Of a stretch of 64,000 nucleotides of DNA, positions 1 through 7,805 are shown one piece after another. Below the pieces are notes generated by a model. That model did not search any database. It was not told the DNA's origin and worked only from the letters and a program-made list of their open reading frames with translations. Source of the DNA: Streptomyces sp. NRRL WC-3605 (GTDB taxonomy: Bacteria; Actinomycetota; Actinomycetes; Streptomycetales; Streptomycetaceae); NCBI RefSeq assembly GCF_001509795.1, contig NZ_LLZN01000113.1, forward strand, positions 62,001 through 126,000, in the 5' to 3' direction. Positions within the stretch are counted from its first letter, which is position 1, and every line of letters starts with the position of its first letter. The translations under genes and the position numbers were made by a program.

Positions 1-227
1 CCATCGTCACCACCTCGCAGCAGGCCGCCCGCCGCTTCACCCAGCTGGTGGACTCCACCACGGTCGCGGTGAACGCCTCCACCCGGTTCACCGACGGCGG
101 TCAGTTCGGCTTCGGCGCGGAGATCGGCATCTCCACCCAGAAGCTGCACGCACGCGGTCCGATGGGACTGCCCGAGCTGACCAGCACGAAGTACATCGTC
201 ACAGGTGACGGGCACATCCGACGCTGA
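1..227 (+). CDS. proA: Gamma-glutamyl phosphate reductase (C-terminal fragment)
   Basis: This is the last 74 codons of an open frame that enters from the left edge and ends at TGA 225-227. The peptide contains [20 protein letters not shown] and [14 protein letters not shown], the conserved C-terminal signature of glutamate-5-semialdehyde dehydrogenase. The enzyme makes glutamate semialdehyde from gamma-glutamyl phosphate in proline synthesis. The catalytic cysteine lies upstream of the window and cannot be checked. A strong hairpin follows the stop, so this is probably the end of a transcription unit. Confidence 0.9.
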   Translation, partial: IVTTSQQAARRFTQLVDSTTVAVNASTRFTDGGQFGFGAEIGISTQKLHARGPMGLPELTSTKYIVTGDGHIRR

Positions 228-250
228 TCCGGGGCCCTCTCCCACCCGGC

Positions 251-288
251 CGCCGGGCGCCCGCGAAGATCCTCGGGGGCGCCCGGCG
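251..288 (+). terminator. Hairpin after proA
   Basis: A perfect 12-bp inverted repeat (251-262 with 277-288, CGCCGGGCGCCC arm) with a 14-nt loop lies 23 bp after the proA stop. It has no T run, which is common for Streptomyces terminators. Confidence 0.7.
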
Positions 289-403
289 CACAGCCGGGGC
301 ATATGCGTCCGACACGCGCCCCCGCACGCATCCGCGCCCCGGGAAGGCGTCTCAGCAGGCGGATGAATTTCCATACCGTCTGCCCAAAATGACCCCCCAG
401 GTC

Positions 404-416
404 TACGCTGGATCCG
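404..416 (+). promoter_or_regulatory. Putative -10 element for a leaderless transcript
   Basis: TACGCT at 404-409 ends 6 nt before the GTG at 416. No Shine-Dalgarno sequence is placed for this start. A -10 hexamer at this distance would put the transcription start at or very near the start codon. No clear -35 is visible. The next gene shows exactly the same spacing. Confidence 0.45.
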
Positions 417-985
417 TGCCGGAGGACGTGGGGGGCACGCCGTTCCCTGACGGCTGGGAGCCCGACGACGACCACGACCACGGGGTGCCGGACGAAGAGT
501 TCGCCTCCGTGGTCTTCGACGAGGCCTTCGTACGCGCGGCCGTGGTGCACGAGCCCACCGCCGTGGAGCGCCTCCTGGCCGCCGCGCAGGCGAGAGCCGA
601 GGCCTCCGAGGCGGAGGCCCGCAGGGCGCTGGGCCGCGGCGACCGCTTCGACAAGGCCTACGGCGAGCTCACCGGCTTCGGCCACGCCCCTGACTTCGAC
701 GACCTGGACGACCGCGACCGCCTCGAGGACGGCTACGGCGGCTCCGGGGCGTTCGGCAAGCAGGTCCGCTGGCATCGCCCGGTCGCCTGGGTCCTCGCCG
801 TCGTGATGGGCGTCGGCATGGTCGCGCTGGCCTTCGCCGCCGTCTACCGGGGCGCTTCCTCCAGCAGCGGCGACCAGGCGCCGGTCCCGGCCACCACCGG
901 ACTGGAGCAGGGCGGCGGACCGGTGCCCTCGGCCTCCGCCGACTACTCCCGGCCGACCGTCTCGGCGATCCCGCGCACCCCCTGA
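416..985 (+). CDS. Single-pass membrane protein with SVVFDE motif (conserved actinobacterial hypothetical)
   Basis: I do not recognise a named family. The 189-aa product has an acidic, disordered N-terminus, a short conserved block (SVVFDEAFVRAA, about residues 31-42), an Ala/Glu-rich helical stretch, a second acidic region and one membrane segment (about 122-144). A Ser/Pro-rich tail of about 45 residues should lie outside. The N-terminus is probably cytoplasmic. The next gene encodes a protein with the same N-terminal block and topology, so the two are diverged tandem paralogues. GTG 416 was chosen because a -10-like hexamer sits 6 nt upstream. GTG 428 and an ATG at 389 are alternatives. 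Confidence 0.75.
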   Translation: MPEDVGGTPFPDGWEPDDDHDHGVPDEEFASVVFDEAFVRAAVVHEPTAVERLLAAAQARAEASEAEARRALGRGDRFDKAYGELTGFGHAPDFDDLDDRDRLEDGYGGSGAFGKQVRWHRPVAWVLAVVMGVGMVALAFAAVYRGASSSSGDQAPVPATTGLEQGGGPVPSASADYSRPTVSAIPRTP

Positions 986-1007
986 CGGAAGGGGCTCGGA
1001 CCCCGGA

Positions 1008-1031
1008 CGAAGGGGGGACCGCCCCCTTTCG
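1008..1031 (+). terminator. Hairpin between the paralogous membrane-protein genes
   Basis: CGAAGGGGGG (1008-1017) pairs with CCCCCTTTCG (1022-1031) around a 4-nt loop, with one G-T wobble. It lies 23 bp after the stop of the upstream gene, so the next gene probably uses its own promoter. Confidence 0.6.
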
Positions 1032-1107
1032 GCCGACCGGCCGAATCCGATGAGTACCTGTCAGAAGTTGTCCTGTGGGCGGGCGTTTACCCGGGCTCCG
1101 CGCGACC

Positions 1108-1120
1108 TACCCTGAAGATA
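1108..1120 (+). promoter_or_regulatory. Putative -10 element for a leaderless transcript
   Basis: TACCCT at 1108-1113 ends exactly 6 nt before ATG 1120, and no ribosome binding site is present. This repeats the arrangement at 404-416 in front of the paralogous gene. Confidence 0.5.
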
Positions 1121-2202
1121 TGGGAGGGTCAGGAGACCCACCTGAGGGGACACCCGAAGGCGGCCCCGGAGGTGGCGAGGACGAATACCGGTCCGTCGTC
1201 TTCGACGAATCGTTCGTGCGGGCTGCCCGCCTCCAGGAGTTCTCCGCCCAGGAGCGCATCACCGACCACGCACCCGCCGTCCGCCGCCTCCCGCCGCTGC
1301 GCAAGGGACTGTCCCGGCAGGCCCTGATCCTCGTCCTGCTGATGGCCGTCGCCTTCGGCACCGCGATCTACATGGGCGTACGGCATCCCTACCAGGCCCC
1401 GGACGGCTCCGGGCCGCCCGCCGAGCCGCTGCGCATGACCGTCATCCCGCTCTCCCCTCGCGGCGAGGTGCCCGGAGCGGACGACACCGACCTGCTGTAC
1501 GCGCGCAGCCCCGCCGCGCAGTTCCGCATCGGCGCCGAGGGCATCCCGCTGCCGGCCGCCCGGCGCACCGCGCACTTCTCGGACAGCCAGGTCACGGGCG
1601 CGCTGACGATCGCCAAGGACTACATCGTGCGGTCCGCCCTCTACCCCGAGGTGCTGACCGGCGACCAGACCCGCCCGGTGCGGATGCTCCTCGACCCCGA
1701 CCAGCTCGACCAGTTCGACCGGAGCTTCAGCCACCCCGCCCCGGACGGCCGGCACGCGCCGACCGGATGGCTGGTGCGCTTCGACCCCACCCAGGCGGAG
1801 CTCGCCGACCGCGGCATCCGGGTGCAGGGCACCCTCCAGGCGGCCGAGACCGACGCCGCCACGCTGGAGGTCACCGCCGACCACACCTTCGTCTACGCCC
1901 TGCGCCCCGTGCGCGAGGCCACCGGCGGACGGAAGGCCGACGCCTCGCTGTTCACCCTGCGGCGGGAGCTGCACTTCCGGTTCGACCGCGAGGACCTGCG
2001 GCTGCACCAGGCCCAGCTGGTCGTCTCCTACGTCCAGGCCGGACCGCTGTCCTGCGCCGAGGACTCCGTGAACCGGCTGCACCCGCTCCTGGCCGGCCAG
2101 ACCGCCAAGGAGGGCGGACCGGCCGGGACCGACCCCTACGCCACCGGCGGGGCGACGGCCCTGTGCGGCTCGCTGGCGCCGGGGTCCCAGCCGAAGGTCT
2201 GA
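1120..2202 (+). CDS. Single-pass membrane protein with SVVFDE motif and large extracytoplasmic domain
   Basis: The 360-aa product has no named family that I recognise. It carries the block SVVFDESFVRAA (about residues 25-36) shared with the upstream gene, a Gly/Pro/Glu-rich N-terminus, one membrane helix (about 66-87) and an exported domain of about 270 residues. Two cysteines near the C-terminus, in LSCAED and ALCGSL, could form a disulfide. ATG 1120 is chosen because a TACCCT hexamer precedes it by 6 nt. The sequence homologous to the upstream gene also begins here (PEDMGG against PEDVGG). It converges on the M48 protease gene with only 10 bp between stops. Confidence 0.75.
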   Translation: MGGSGDPPEGTPEGGPGGGEDEYRSVVFDESFVRAARLQEFSAQERITDHAPAVRRLPPLRKGLSRQALILVLLMAVAFGTAIYMGVRHPYQAPDGSGPPAEPLRMTVIPLSPRGEVPGADDTDLLYARSPAAQFRIGAEGIPLPAARRTAHFSDSQVTGALTIAKDYIVRSALYPEVLTGDQTRPVRMLLDPDQLDQFDRSFSHPAPDGRHAPTGWLVRFDPTQAELADRGIRVQGTLQAAETDAATLEVTADHTFVYALRPVREATGGRKADASLFTLRRELHFRFDREDLRLHQAQLVVSYVQAGPLSCAEDSVNRLHPLLAGQTAKEGGPAGTDPYATGGATALCGSLAPGSQPKV

Positions 2203-2212
2203 GCCGTACGCC

Positions 2213-3337
2213 TCAGGCGGTGCCGCCCGCGGCGCCCTCCCCGTCCTCGCGCGCGTCCCCGTCCTCGCGCGCCGGCCCGTCCTTCGGCGCCGGACCCGAG
2301 CCGGTGAAGCCGCCGAAGCCCCTGCGGACCCGGCCGCCCAGGTCGCCCGCGCCGCCGGCGATGTCCGAGACCAGCTTCATCAGCGGGTCCTTGGACGACT
2401 TCACATGGCCGGCGTAGTGGGACGCCGAATCACGGAAGGAGTCCGTCACCGACGTGTCCTTGTCCTCGGAGCGGCGCGGGTAGTGGCCGTCCATGATCCG
2501 CTGGAAGTCGCGGGACTCCGCCCACCGCTTCAGCTCGGCCGCGCGGACCGTGGTGAAGGGGTGCGAGCGGGGCAGGACGTTCAGGATCTTCAGGACCGAG
2601 TCGCGCAGGTCGCCGCCCGCCTCGTACTCCTCGGCCTGCTTCAGGAAGGCGTCCACGTTCATCTCGTGCAGATGGTGGCCGCCCGCGAGCTTCATCAGGC
2701 CGCGCATGGACGCCTGAAGGTCCTGGCCGACGAGCAGGCCGGCCCGGTCGGCGGAGAGCTCGGACTTGCGGAACCACTCCCGCAGCGCCGTCACGATCGC
2801 CATGATCGCCAGGTTGCCCAGGGGGATCCAGGCGACCCGGACCGCGAGGCTGGTCAGGAACAGCAGGATCGTGCGGTACACCGAGTGGCCGGAGAGCGCG
2901 TGGCCCACCTCGTGGCCCACGACGGCCCGCATCTCCTCCTCGTCGAGCAGCTCCAGCAGCCCGGTCGTGACCACGATGATCGGCTCGTCCAGGCCGATGC
3001 ACATCGCGTTGGGCACCGGGTCCTGGTTGACGTACATCGGGGGGACCTTCTCCAGGTCCAGGATGTAGCAGGCGTCCCGCAGCATGTCGTTCAGGTGCGC
3101 GAACTGCTCGTCGGAGACCCGGACCGAGTCCGACAGGAACAGCAGCCGCAGACTGCGCTCGGGCAGCAGGCCGCTGAGCGCCTTGAAGACCGTGTCGAAG
3201 CCGGTGAGCTTGCGCAGGGCCACCAGGGCGGAGCGGTCCGCGGGGTGCTCGTACGCCCGCGAGGAGATCCCCGGGAAACGCGTGCGCCGCCTGCTCGGCA
3301 CCTGCTCCCGCCCGCTGTGCTCGTGGCCGTCGGACAT
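2213..3337 (-). CDS. M48-family membrane zinc metalloprotease
   Basis: The 374-aa protein has the zinc-binding motif HEVGH (residues 142-146) within VVGHEVGHALSGH. A downstream ELSADRAG supplies the probable third ligand (Glu). Two hydrophobic segments follow the active site at about 153-190. This architecture is that of HtpX-like peptidases, which degrade misfolded membrane proteins on the cytoplasmic side. The C-terminal 60 residues are low-complexity (Gly, Asp, Glu, Arg). The start has a purine-rich GGGGGAAAG about 3 nt upstream. Substrates cannot be inferred. It is transcribed towards the paralogous membrane-protein genes. Confidence 0.85.
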   Translation of the reverse strand: MSDGHEHSGREQVPSRRRTRFPGISSRAYEHPADRSALVALRKLTGFDTVFKALSGLLPERSLRLLFLSDSVRVSDEQFAHLNDMLRDACYILDLEKVPPMYVNQDPVPNAMCIGLDEPIIVVTTGLLELLDEEEMRAVVGHEVGHALSGHSVYRTILLFLTSLAVRVAWIPLGNLAIMAIVTALREWFRKSELSADRAGLLVGQDLQASMRGLMKLAGGHHLHEMNVDAFLKQAEEYEAGGDLRDSVLKILNVLPRSHPFTTVRAAELKRWAESRDFQRIMDGHYPRRSEDKDTSVTDSFRDSASHYAGHVKSSKDPLMKLVSDIAGGAGDLGGRVRRGFGGFTGSGPAPKDGPAREDGDAREDGEGAAGGTA

Positions 3338-3464
3338 GTCTTTCCCCCATGTGCGTGAGTGTGGCCTTTTGCGGACCCTTGTGCGGCCCTTTGCGTCCCC
3401 GAGGCTGGGCCCAGCCTAGGCGGAGTTACCGTGGACGGGCACTACAGCGAAGGAGTTCGGCGTC

Positions 3465-3626
3465 ATGGAGCACACCACCGCGGCCGCCTGGGTCACCGAG
3501 GCCGCACGCGCGGCCGAGCAGCCGGGGTCGGGCAATCTGCTCCGGATCGTGCTGATCGTGATGGTCGTGGGGTGTGTGCTGACCGCGTGGTTCCTGCTGC
3601 GGGGCTACAGGCAGAAGGACGACTGA
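3465..3626 (+). CDS. Small single-pass membrane protein, 53 aa
   Basis: ATG 3465 follows a good Shine-Dalgarno AAGGAG (3450-3455) by 9 nt and runs to TGA 3624-3626. The peptide begins MEHTTAAAWVTEAARAAEQ. One hydrophobic helix follows (LLRIVLIVMVVGCVLTAWFLL, about residues 25-45) with a short basic tail ending RQKDD. The positive-inside pattern suggests the N-terminus is outside. No family is recognised. A second small membrane protein lies 129 bp downstream, which suggests a conserved small-protein pair next to nadD. Confidence 0.75.
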   Translation: MEHTTAAAWVTEAARAAEQPGSGNLLRIVLIVMVVGCVLTAWFLLRGYRQKDD

Positions 3627-3755
3627 GCCCCGGGGAAGGTTCCCCGGGTGGGCCGGAGCACCACCAACGGTGGAGTCGGCGTGATCGCCGTCATGGCGGC
3701 CGCATACGATGAGCCGACGTCTTTATCCCGCCCACACCGATAGGTCACGCCGAAG

Positions 3756-3920
3756 ATGAGCTTCCACAGCGCAGCTGCCCAGTTGGTCACTCTCGCCGCC
3801 GAGGGCGAGGAGCACGGCGGCAACCACGACAGCATCAGCCCGCTGCTCACCGGCGGCGGTGCCTTCGTCATCCTCCTGCTGCTGCTGTGGATCACCACCC
3901 GCTTCAACCGCGACCGCTGA
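3756..3920 (+). CDS. Small single-pass membrane protein, 54 aa
   Basis: ATG 3756 to TGA 3918-3920 encodes [20 protein letters not shown] followed by a His/Asn-rich linker. A single hydrophobic helix ([16 protein letters not shown]) and a basic end (RFNRDR) complete it. A weak AGG (3742-3744) precedes the start by 11 nt. Composition and codon bias (G/C at nearly every third position) support real coding. Function is unknown. It resembles the preceding 53-aa protein only in size and topology. Confidence 0.7.
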   Translation: MSFHSAAAQLVTLAAEGEEHGGNHDSISPLLTGGGAFVILLLLLWITTRFNRDR

Positions 3921-3996
3921 TCCCGGCCGGTCCTCAGGCTCCGCCCGCGCGACCGCCGGCCGGGGCTCTCAGGCGGGGCCGGTAGGGTCTGCACGC

Positions 3997-4656
3997 ATGG
4001 GAGAGCAGGACATGCCTACCGGCCCCGGCAACGGACCGACGAACCCCGGCAACGGACCGACGAACCCCGGCAAGCGCCGTCTCGGCGTCATGGGCGGAAC
4101 GTTCGACCCGATCCACCACGGCCACCTCGTCGCGGCCAGCGAGGTCGCCGCGCGGTTCCACCTGGACGAGGTCGTGTTCGTGCCGACCGGCCAGCCGTGG
4201 CAGAAGAGCCACCGGCACGTCTCCCCGGCCGAGGACCGCTATCTGATGACGGTCATCGCCACGGCGGAGAACCCGCAGTTCTCCGTCAGCCGCATCGACA
4301 TCGACCGCGGCGGCCCGACCTACACCGTGGACACGCTGCGCGACCTGCGCGCGCTGAACCCCGACACGGACCTCTTCTTCATCACCGGCGCCGACGCCCT
4401 CGGCCAGATCCTGACCTGGCGCGACTCCGAGGAGCTGTTCTCCCTCGCGCACTTCGTCGGGGTCACCCGCCCCGGCCACCAGCTCGACGACGCCGGCCTG
4501 CCCGAGGGCGGCGTCTCCCTGGTCGAGGTCCCCGCGCTGGCCATCTCGTCCACCGATTGCCGGGCGAGAGTCGCGAAGAAGGACCCCATCTGGTATCTGG
4601 TGCCGGACGGTGTCGTGCGCTACATCGACAAGCGCGAGCTGTACCGCGGCGAGTGA
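3997..4656 (+). CDS. nadD: Nicotinate-nucleotide adenylyltransferase
   Basis: The enzyme adenylates nicotinate mononucleotide to deamido-NAD in NAD synthesis. The nucleotidyltransferase signature [12 protein letters not shown] near residue 32 and the late motif [10 protein letters not shown] are both present. The 219-aa length is normal apart from an N-terminal extension of about 25 residues that contains a duplicated GNGPTNP unit. ATG 3997 was chosen: a TAGGGT hexamer (3983-3988) ends 8 nt upstream, consistent with a leaderless start. ATG 4012 is an in-frame alternative. The next gene follows after a 25-bp gap. Confidence 0.9.
   Translation: MGEQDMPTGPGNGPTNPGNGPTNPGKRRLGVMGGTFDPIHHGHLVAASEVAARFHLDEVVFVPTGQPWQKSHRHVSPAEDRYLMTVIATAENPQFSVSRIDIDRGGPTYTVDTLRDLRALNPDTDLFFITGADALGQILTWRDSEELFSLAHFVGVTRPGHQLDDAGLPEGGVSLVEVPALAISSTDCRARVAKKDPIWYLVPDGVVRYIDKRELYRGE
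4023..4064 (+). repeat. 21-bp tandem repeat inside nadD
   Basis: Two exact 21-bp copies (4023-4043 and 4044-4064) plus 9 bp of a third encode the PGNGPTN unit twice. They lie in the variable N-terminal extension, before the catalytic domain, so copy-number change would be tolerated. Confidence 0.85.
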
Positions 4657-4681
4657 GGCGAGTGAGCCGAGAGGGGCTACG

Positions 4682-6364
4682 GTGAACGACCGATACGACG
4701 CGGGCTACGGGGACGGGGGTTACGGGGACGTCCCGTACGAACTGGTCGGCTACGACGAGTACGGGCAGCCGGTGTACCGGCAGGTCCCGGCGCAGCAGCA
4801 GCCCCAGCAGCACTACGACCCCTACGCTCAGCAAGGCTACGGATACGACGCGTACGCGACCGGCGCCCAGCAGCAGACCCCGCCGTACGACCCCTACGGC
4901 GACACCGGTCCGCAGGCGCCGGCCTCCGCCTACGACCCGTACGACACCGGCACGCAGGCGCCCTACGACCCGTACGGGCAGACCGCCGCCAGTGGCCGCC
5001 GGCCCCAGGTCGCCGAGCAGACCGCCTACATCCCGCAGCAGGCCGGCCCCGCCGAGGAGCCGGACACCGGCACCGAGGAGCGCGTCGACCGGGACTACCG
5101 CACCGAGCAGTTCGCGTTCGTCGAGGAGCCCGACCAGGACTCCGAGGACGTCATCGACTGGCTGAAGTTCACCGAGAACCGCACCGAGCGGCGCGAGGAG
5201 GCCAAGCGGCGGGCACGCGCGCGCGTGATCGCGCTCGTCGTCGTCCTCGCCCTCGTCGCGGCCGGCGGCGTCGGCTACCTCTGGTACGCCGGGAAGCTCC
5301 CCGGCCTCGGCTCGTCGGACGGTAAGACGAACAGCGCGACGCCCGCCGGCGCGCAGAAGCGCGACGTGATCGTCGTCCATCTGCACAACACCGCCAAGGG
5401 CGGCACCTCCACGGCCCTGCTCGTCGACAACACCACCACCCAGCAGGGCACCACCGTCCTGCTGCCGAACTCCCTCGCCCTCGGCTCCGACGACGGCAGC
5501 ACGACCACCCTGGCCAAGTCCGTCGACGACGACGGCTCCTCCGGCACCCGCGACGCCATCGACACCGTCCTGGGCACCGAGATCCAGGGCACCTGGCGGC
5601 TGGACACCCCTTATCTGCAGAACCTCGTCGACCTGATCGGCAACATCGAGGTCGACACCGACACGAACGTGCCCGACCCCTCGGCCAAGTCCAAGGGCGC
5701 CGCCCCCCTCGTCCGCAAGGGCAAGGCGCAGACCCTCAGCGGCAAGACGGCCGTCGCCTACGCCACCTACCAGGGCTCCGGCGAGGCCCAGAACGCCCAG
5801 CTCCAGCGGTTCGGACAGGTCGTCCAGGCCGTGCTGCGCAAGCTGACCTCGGACGCGGGCGGCGCCACCACCACCGTGCGGACCCTCGGCATGATCATCG
5901 AGCCGCCGCTGACCGAGAAGGACCTCGGCGCGTTCCTCGCCCGGCTCGCCGACCTGGCCAAGGGCGGCGACTACAAGACGGCCCTGCTGCCCGTGCAGGA
6001 CGACGGCACCCTCGGTCAGGAGGCCAGCGCGAGCGTCGTCAAGGACGTCCTGGGCGGCACCGCGAAGAGCCCCGACAAGGACGCCGCGGTCCGCGTGTCC
6101 GTCCGCAACGCCACCGGCGTCAAGGACAACTCCGCCAAGGCGCGCGTGGTGCTGCTCAACGGCGGCTTCACCTTCCTGGAGGGCGGCACCGCGTCCGCCG
6201 CGGCGGCCAGCCAGGTCCGCTACGCCGACGCCGCCGACAAGGCCGACGCCGCCGAGGTCGCCAAGACCCTGGGCCTGCCCGCGGGCGCGGTCCGCAAGGG
6301 CGAGGTGTCCGCCAACGCGGATGTGACGGTGGTCCTCGGACAGGACTACGACCCGTCCCCGTGA
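4682..6364 (+). CDS. LCP-like membrane protein with LytR C-terminal domain (catalytic residues absent)
   Basis: The 560-aa product starts at GTG 4682, 6 nt after GAGAGGGG. Residues 1-130 are disordered and rich in Tyr, Gln and Asp-Pro-Tyr repeats. A membrane helix lies at about 182-202. The exported part resembles a LytR-CpsA-Psr fold followed by a LytR_C domain (VRVSVRNATG onward). LCP enzymes attach wall glycopolymers to peptidoglycan and use conserved Asp and Arg residues near a D-x-x-R-x-R-Q-Q block. Here the equivalent stretch reads GSGEAQNAQLQRFGQ, with those charged residues missing, so transferase activity is doubtful. It is co-directional with nadD and rsfS. Confidence 0.75.
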   Translation: MNDRYDAGYGDGGYGDVPYELVGYDEYGQPVYRQVPAQQQPQQHYDPYAQQGYGYDAYATGAQQQTPPYDPYGDTGPQAPASAYDPYDTGTQAPYDPYGQTAASGRRPQVAEQTAYIPQQAGPAEEPDTGTEERVDRDYRTEQFAFVEEPDQDSEDVIDWLKFTENRTERREEAKRRARARVIALVVVLALVAAGGVGYLWYAGKLPGLGSSDGKTNSATPAGAQKRDVIVVHLHNTAKGGTSTALLVDNTTTQQGTTVLLPNSLALGSDDGSTTTLAKSVDDDGSSGTRDAIDTVLGTEIQGTWRLDTPYLQNLVDLIGNIEVDTDTNVPDPSAKSKGAAPLVRKGKAQTLSGKTAVAYATYQGSGEAQNAQLQRFGQVVQAVLRKLTSDAGGATTTVRTLGMIIEPPLTEKDLGAFLARLADLAKGGDYKTALLPVQDDGTLGQEASASVVKDVLGGTAKSPDKDAAVRVSVRNATGVKDNSAKARVVLLNGGFTFLEGGTASAAAASQVRYADAADKADAAEVAKTLGLPAGAVRKGEVSANADVTVVLGQDYDPSP

Positions 6365-6371
6365 GCACCCG

Positions 6372-6405
6372 GCACCCCACGCGCGGCGCTCATCGCGTGG
6401 GGTGC
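6372..6405 (+). terminator. Perfect hairpin between the LCP-like gene and rsfS
   Basis: A perfect 12-bp arm (GCACCCCACGCG, 6372-6383) pairs with 6394-6405 around a 10-nt loop, 8 bp after the stop codon. There is no T tract. It should end, or at least attenuate, transcription coming from nadD. Confidence 0.75.
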
Positions 6406-6461
6406 TGTCACCGGTCCGTGAGACCCTTGGAGGCAAGTGTCCACCGACCGAAAGCCTTGTA

Positions 6462-6908
6462 GTGACCGCTACCGACCGTTCGACCGAGCTCGTCCGCACC
6501 GCCGCGCAGGCCGCCGCCGACAAGCTCGCGCACGACATCATCGCCTACGACGTGAGCGACGTCCTGTCGATCACCGACGCCTTCCTGCTCGCCTCCGCGC
6601 CCAACGACCGCCAGGTCAAGTCGATCGTCGACGAGATCGAGGAGCGGCTGAACAAGGAGCTCGGCGCCAAGCCGGTGCGCCGTGAGGGCGACCGCGAGGC
6701 CCGCTGGGTGCTGCTGGACTACGTCGACATCGTCGTCCACGTCCAGCACAGCGAGGAGCGCGTCTTCTACGCCCTGGAGCGGCTGTGGAAGGACTGCCCC
6801 GAGCTCGACCTGCCCGAGGACGCCAAGGCGACCCGCGGCAAGGCCGCCGAGCACGCCAAGCTCCAGGCCGCGGAGGAGGCTGCCGAGCTGGACGGTGAGT
6901 GGCGGTGA
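6462..6908 (+). CDS. rsfS: Ribosomal silencing factor RsfS
   Basis: The 148-aa product has the DUF143/RsfS core (ALERLWKDCP end; DAFLLASAPNDRQVKSI; LLDYVDIVVHV). RsfS binds L14 on the 50S subunit and blocks subunit joining during starvation. GTG 6462 (VTATDRSTELV) fits the start of homologues. No Shine-Dalgarno sequence is close to it; a GGAGG lies about 28 nt upstream. The C-terminus has an extra Ala/Glu-rich helix. The stop overlaps the start of the downstream phosphatase gene. Confidence 0.9.
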   Translation: MTATDRSTELVRTAAQAAADKLAHDIIAYDVSDVLSITDAFLLASAPNDRQVKSIVDEIEERLNKELGAKPVRREGDREARWVLLDYVDIVVHVQHSEERVFYALERLWKDCPELDLPEDAKATRGKAAEHAKLQAAEEAAELDGEWR

Positions 6909-7576
6909 GCGCCACCGGTGAGGTGACCCCCGGCCGCCCCGGCCGGGGCCGCCGGCTCATCCTCTGGCGGCACGGCCAGACCTCGTGGAACGTGGAGCGC
7001 CGCTTCCAGGGCTCCACGGACGTCGACCTGACCGAGGTGGGCGTCTCCCAGGCCCGCCGCGCCGCCCGGCTGCTCGCCGGTCTCAAGCCGGACGCGATCA
7101 TCGCCTCCGACCTCCGGCGCGCCGCCCGCACCGCCGCCGAGCTGGCGGAACTCACCGGCCTCGAAGTGACCCACGACGAGGCTCTGCGGGAGACCTACGC
7201 GGGTGTCTGGCAGGGCCTGACGCACGAGGAGATCATCGGCCGGTACGGCGAGGAGTACGCCGCGTGGAAGCGCGGTGAGCCGGTCCGCCGCGGCGGCGGC
7301 GAGCTGGAGACCGAGGTCGCCGACCGCGCCGCCCCGGTGGTGCTGCGGCACGCCGAGAAGCTCCCCGCGGACGGCACGCTCGTCGTGGTCAGCCACGGCG
7401 GCACGCTCCGTACGACCATCGGCCGCCTGCTGGGTCTGGAGCCGCACCACTGGGAGAGCCTGGGCGGCCTGTCGAACTGCTGCTGGTCCGTCCTCGGCGA
7501 GGGCGCCCGCGGCTGGCGTCTGCTGGAGCACAACGCCGGCACCCTGCCGGAGCCGGTGCTCGGCGACGACGACTGA
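6905..7576 (+). CDS. Histidine phosphatase family protein (phosphoglycerate-mutase-like)
   Basis: The 223-aa product has the catalytic RHGQT motif near residue 22 and the second active-site histidine in VVSHGG. It also has the ETYAGVWQG segment seen in actinobacterial cofactor-independent-mutase-like phosphatases. GTG 6905 overlaps the rsfS stop (GTGA), so the two are probably translationally coupled. The family includes glucosyl-3-phosphoglycerate phosphatases and broad-specificity sugar phosphatases. The substrate cannot be told from sequence. Confidence 0.85.
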   Translation: MSATGEVTPGRPGRGRRLILWRHGQTSWNVERRFQGSTDVDLTEVGVSQARRAARLLAGLKPDAIIASDLRRAARTAAELAELTGLEVTHDEALRETYAGVWQGLTHEEIIGRYGEEYAAWKRGEPVRRGGGELETEVADRAAPVVLRHAEKLPADGTLVVVSHGGTLRTTIGRLLGLEPHHWESLGGLSNCCWSVLGEGARGWRLLEHNAGTLPEPVLGDDD

Positions 7577-7583
7577 CGCCGAC

Positions 7584-7609
7584 GGTCCCGGCCGGGGCGG
7601 CCCGGGACC
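7584..7609 (+). terminator. Hairpin after the rsfS operon
   Basis: GGTCCCGG (7584-7591) pairs with CCGGGACC (7602-7609), 8 bp after the phosphatase stop. There is no T run. Confidence 0.55.
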
Positions 7610-7614
7610 CGGAT

Positions 7615-7644
7615 TTCACTTTCCGGCAGGTCGCAGGCTAAAGT
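7615..7644 (+). promoter_or_regulatory. Promoter of the first tRNA-Ala gene
   Basis: TTCACT (7615-7620), an 18-bp spacer and TAAAGT (7639-7644) lie 40 bp before the tRNA. The identical -10 TAAAGT precedes the second tRNA-Ala copy at a similar distance, which supports the call. Confidence 0.55.
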
Positions 7645-7684
7645 TCTTCTTGTTCGCCCCGCTGAGCGGGAAGAACGGCGACAA

Positions 7685-7757
7685 GGGGCTATAGCTCAGT
7701 TGGTAGAGCGCCTGCATGGCATGCAGGAGGTCAGGAGTTCAATTCTCCTTAGCTCCA
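7685..7757 (+). tRNA. tRNA-Ala (anticodon GGC), copy 1
   Basis: The 73-nt cloverleaf begins GGGGCTA and closes with TAGCTCC plus discriminator A. The D-arm GCTCAGTTGGTAGAGC, anticodon stem CCTGC/GCAGG with loop ATGGCAT, and T-arm AGGAGTTCAATTCTCCT are all present. The anticodon GGC reads GCC, the dominant alanine codon here. The 3' CCA is not encoded. Confidence 0.95.
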
Positions 7758-7771
7758 CAGCGAGACAACAA

Positions 7772-7805
7772 GATCCCGCCGATCGATCAGATCGGCGGGA
7801 TCTTT
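7772..7805 (+). terminator. Intrinsic terminator of tRNA-Ala copy 1
   Basis: GATCCCGCCGATC and GATCGGCGGGATC form a perfect stem with a 5-nt loop, followed by TTT. It lies 14 bp after the tRNA. Confidence 0.85.
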
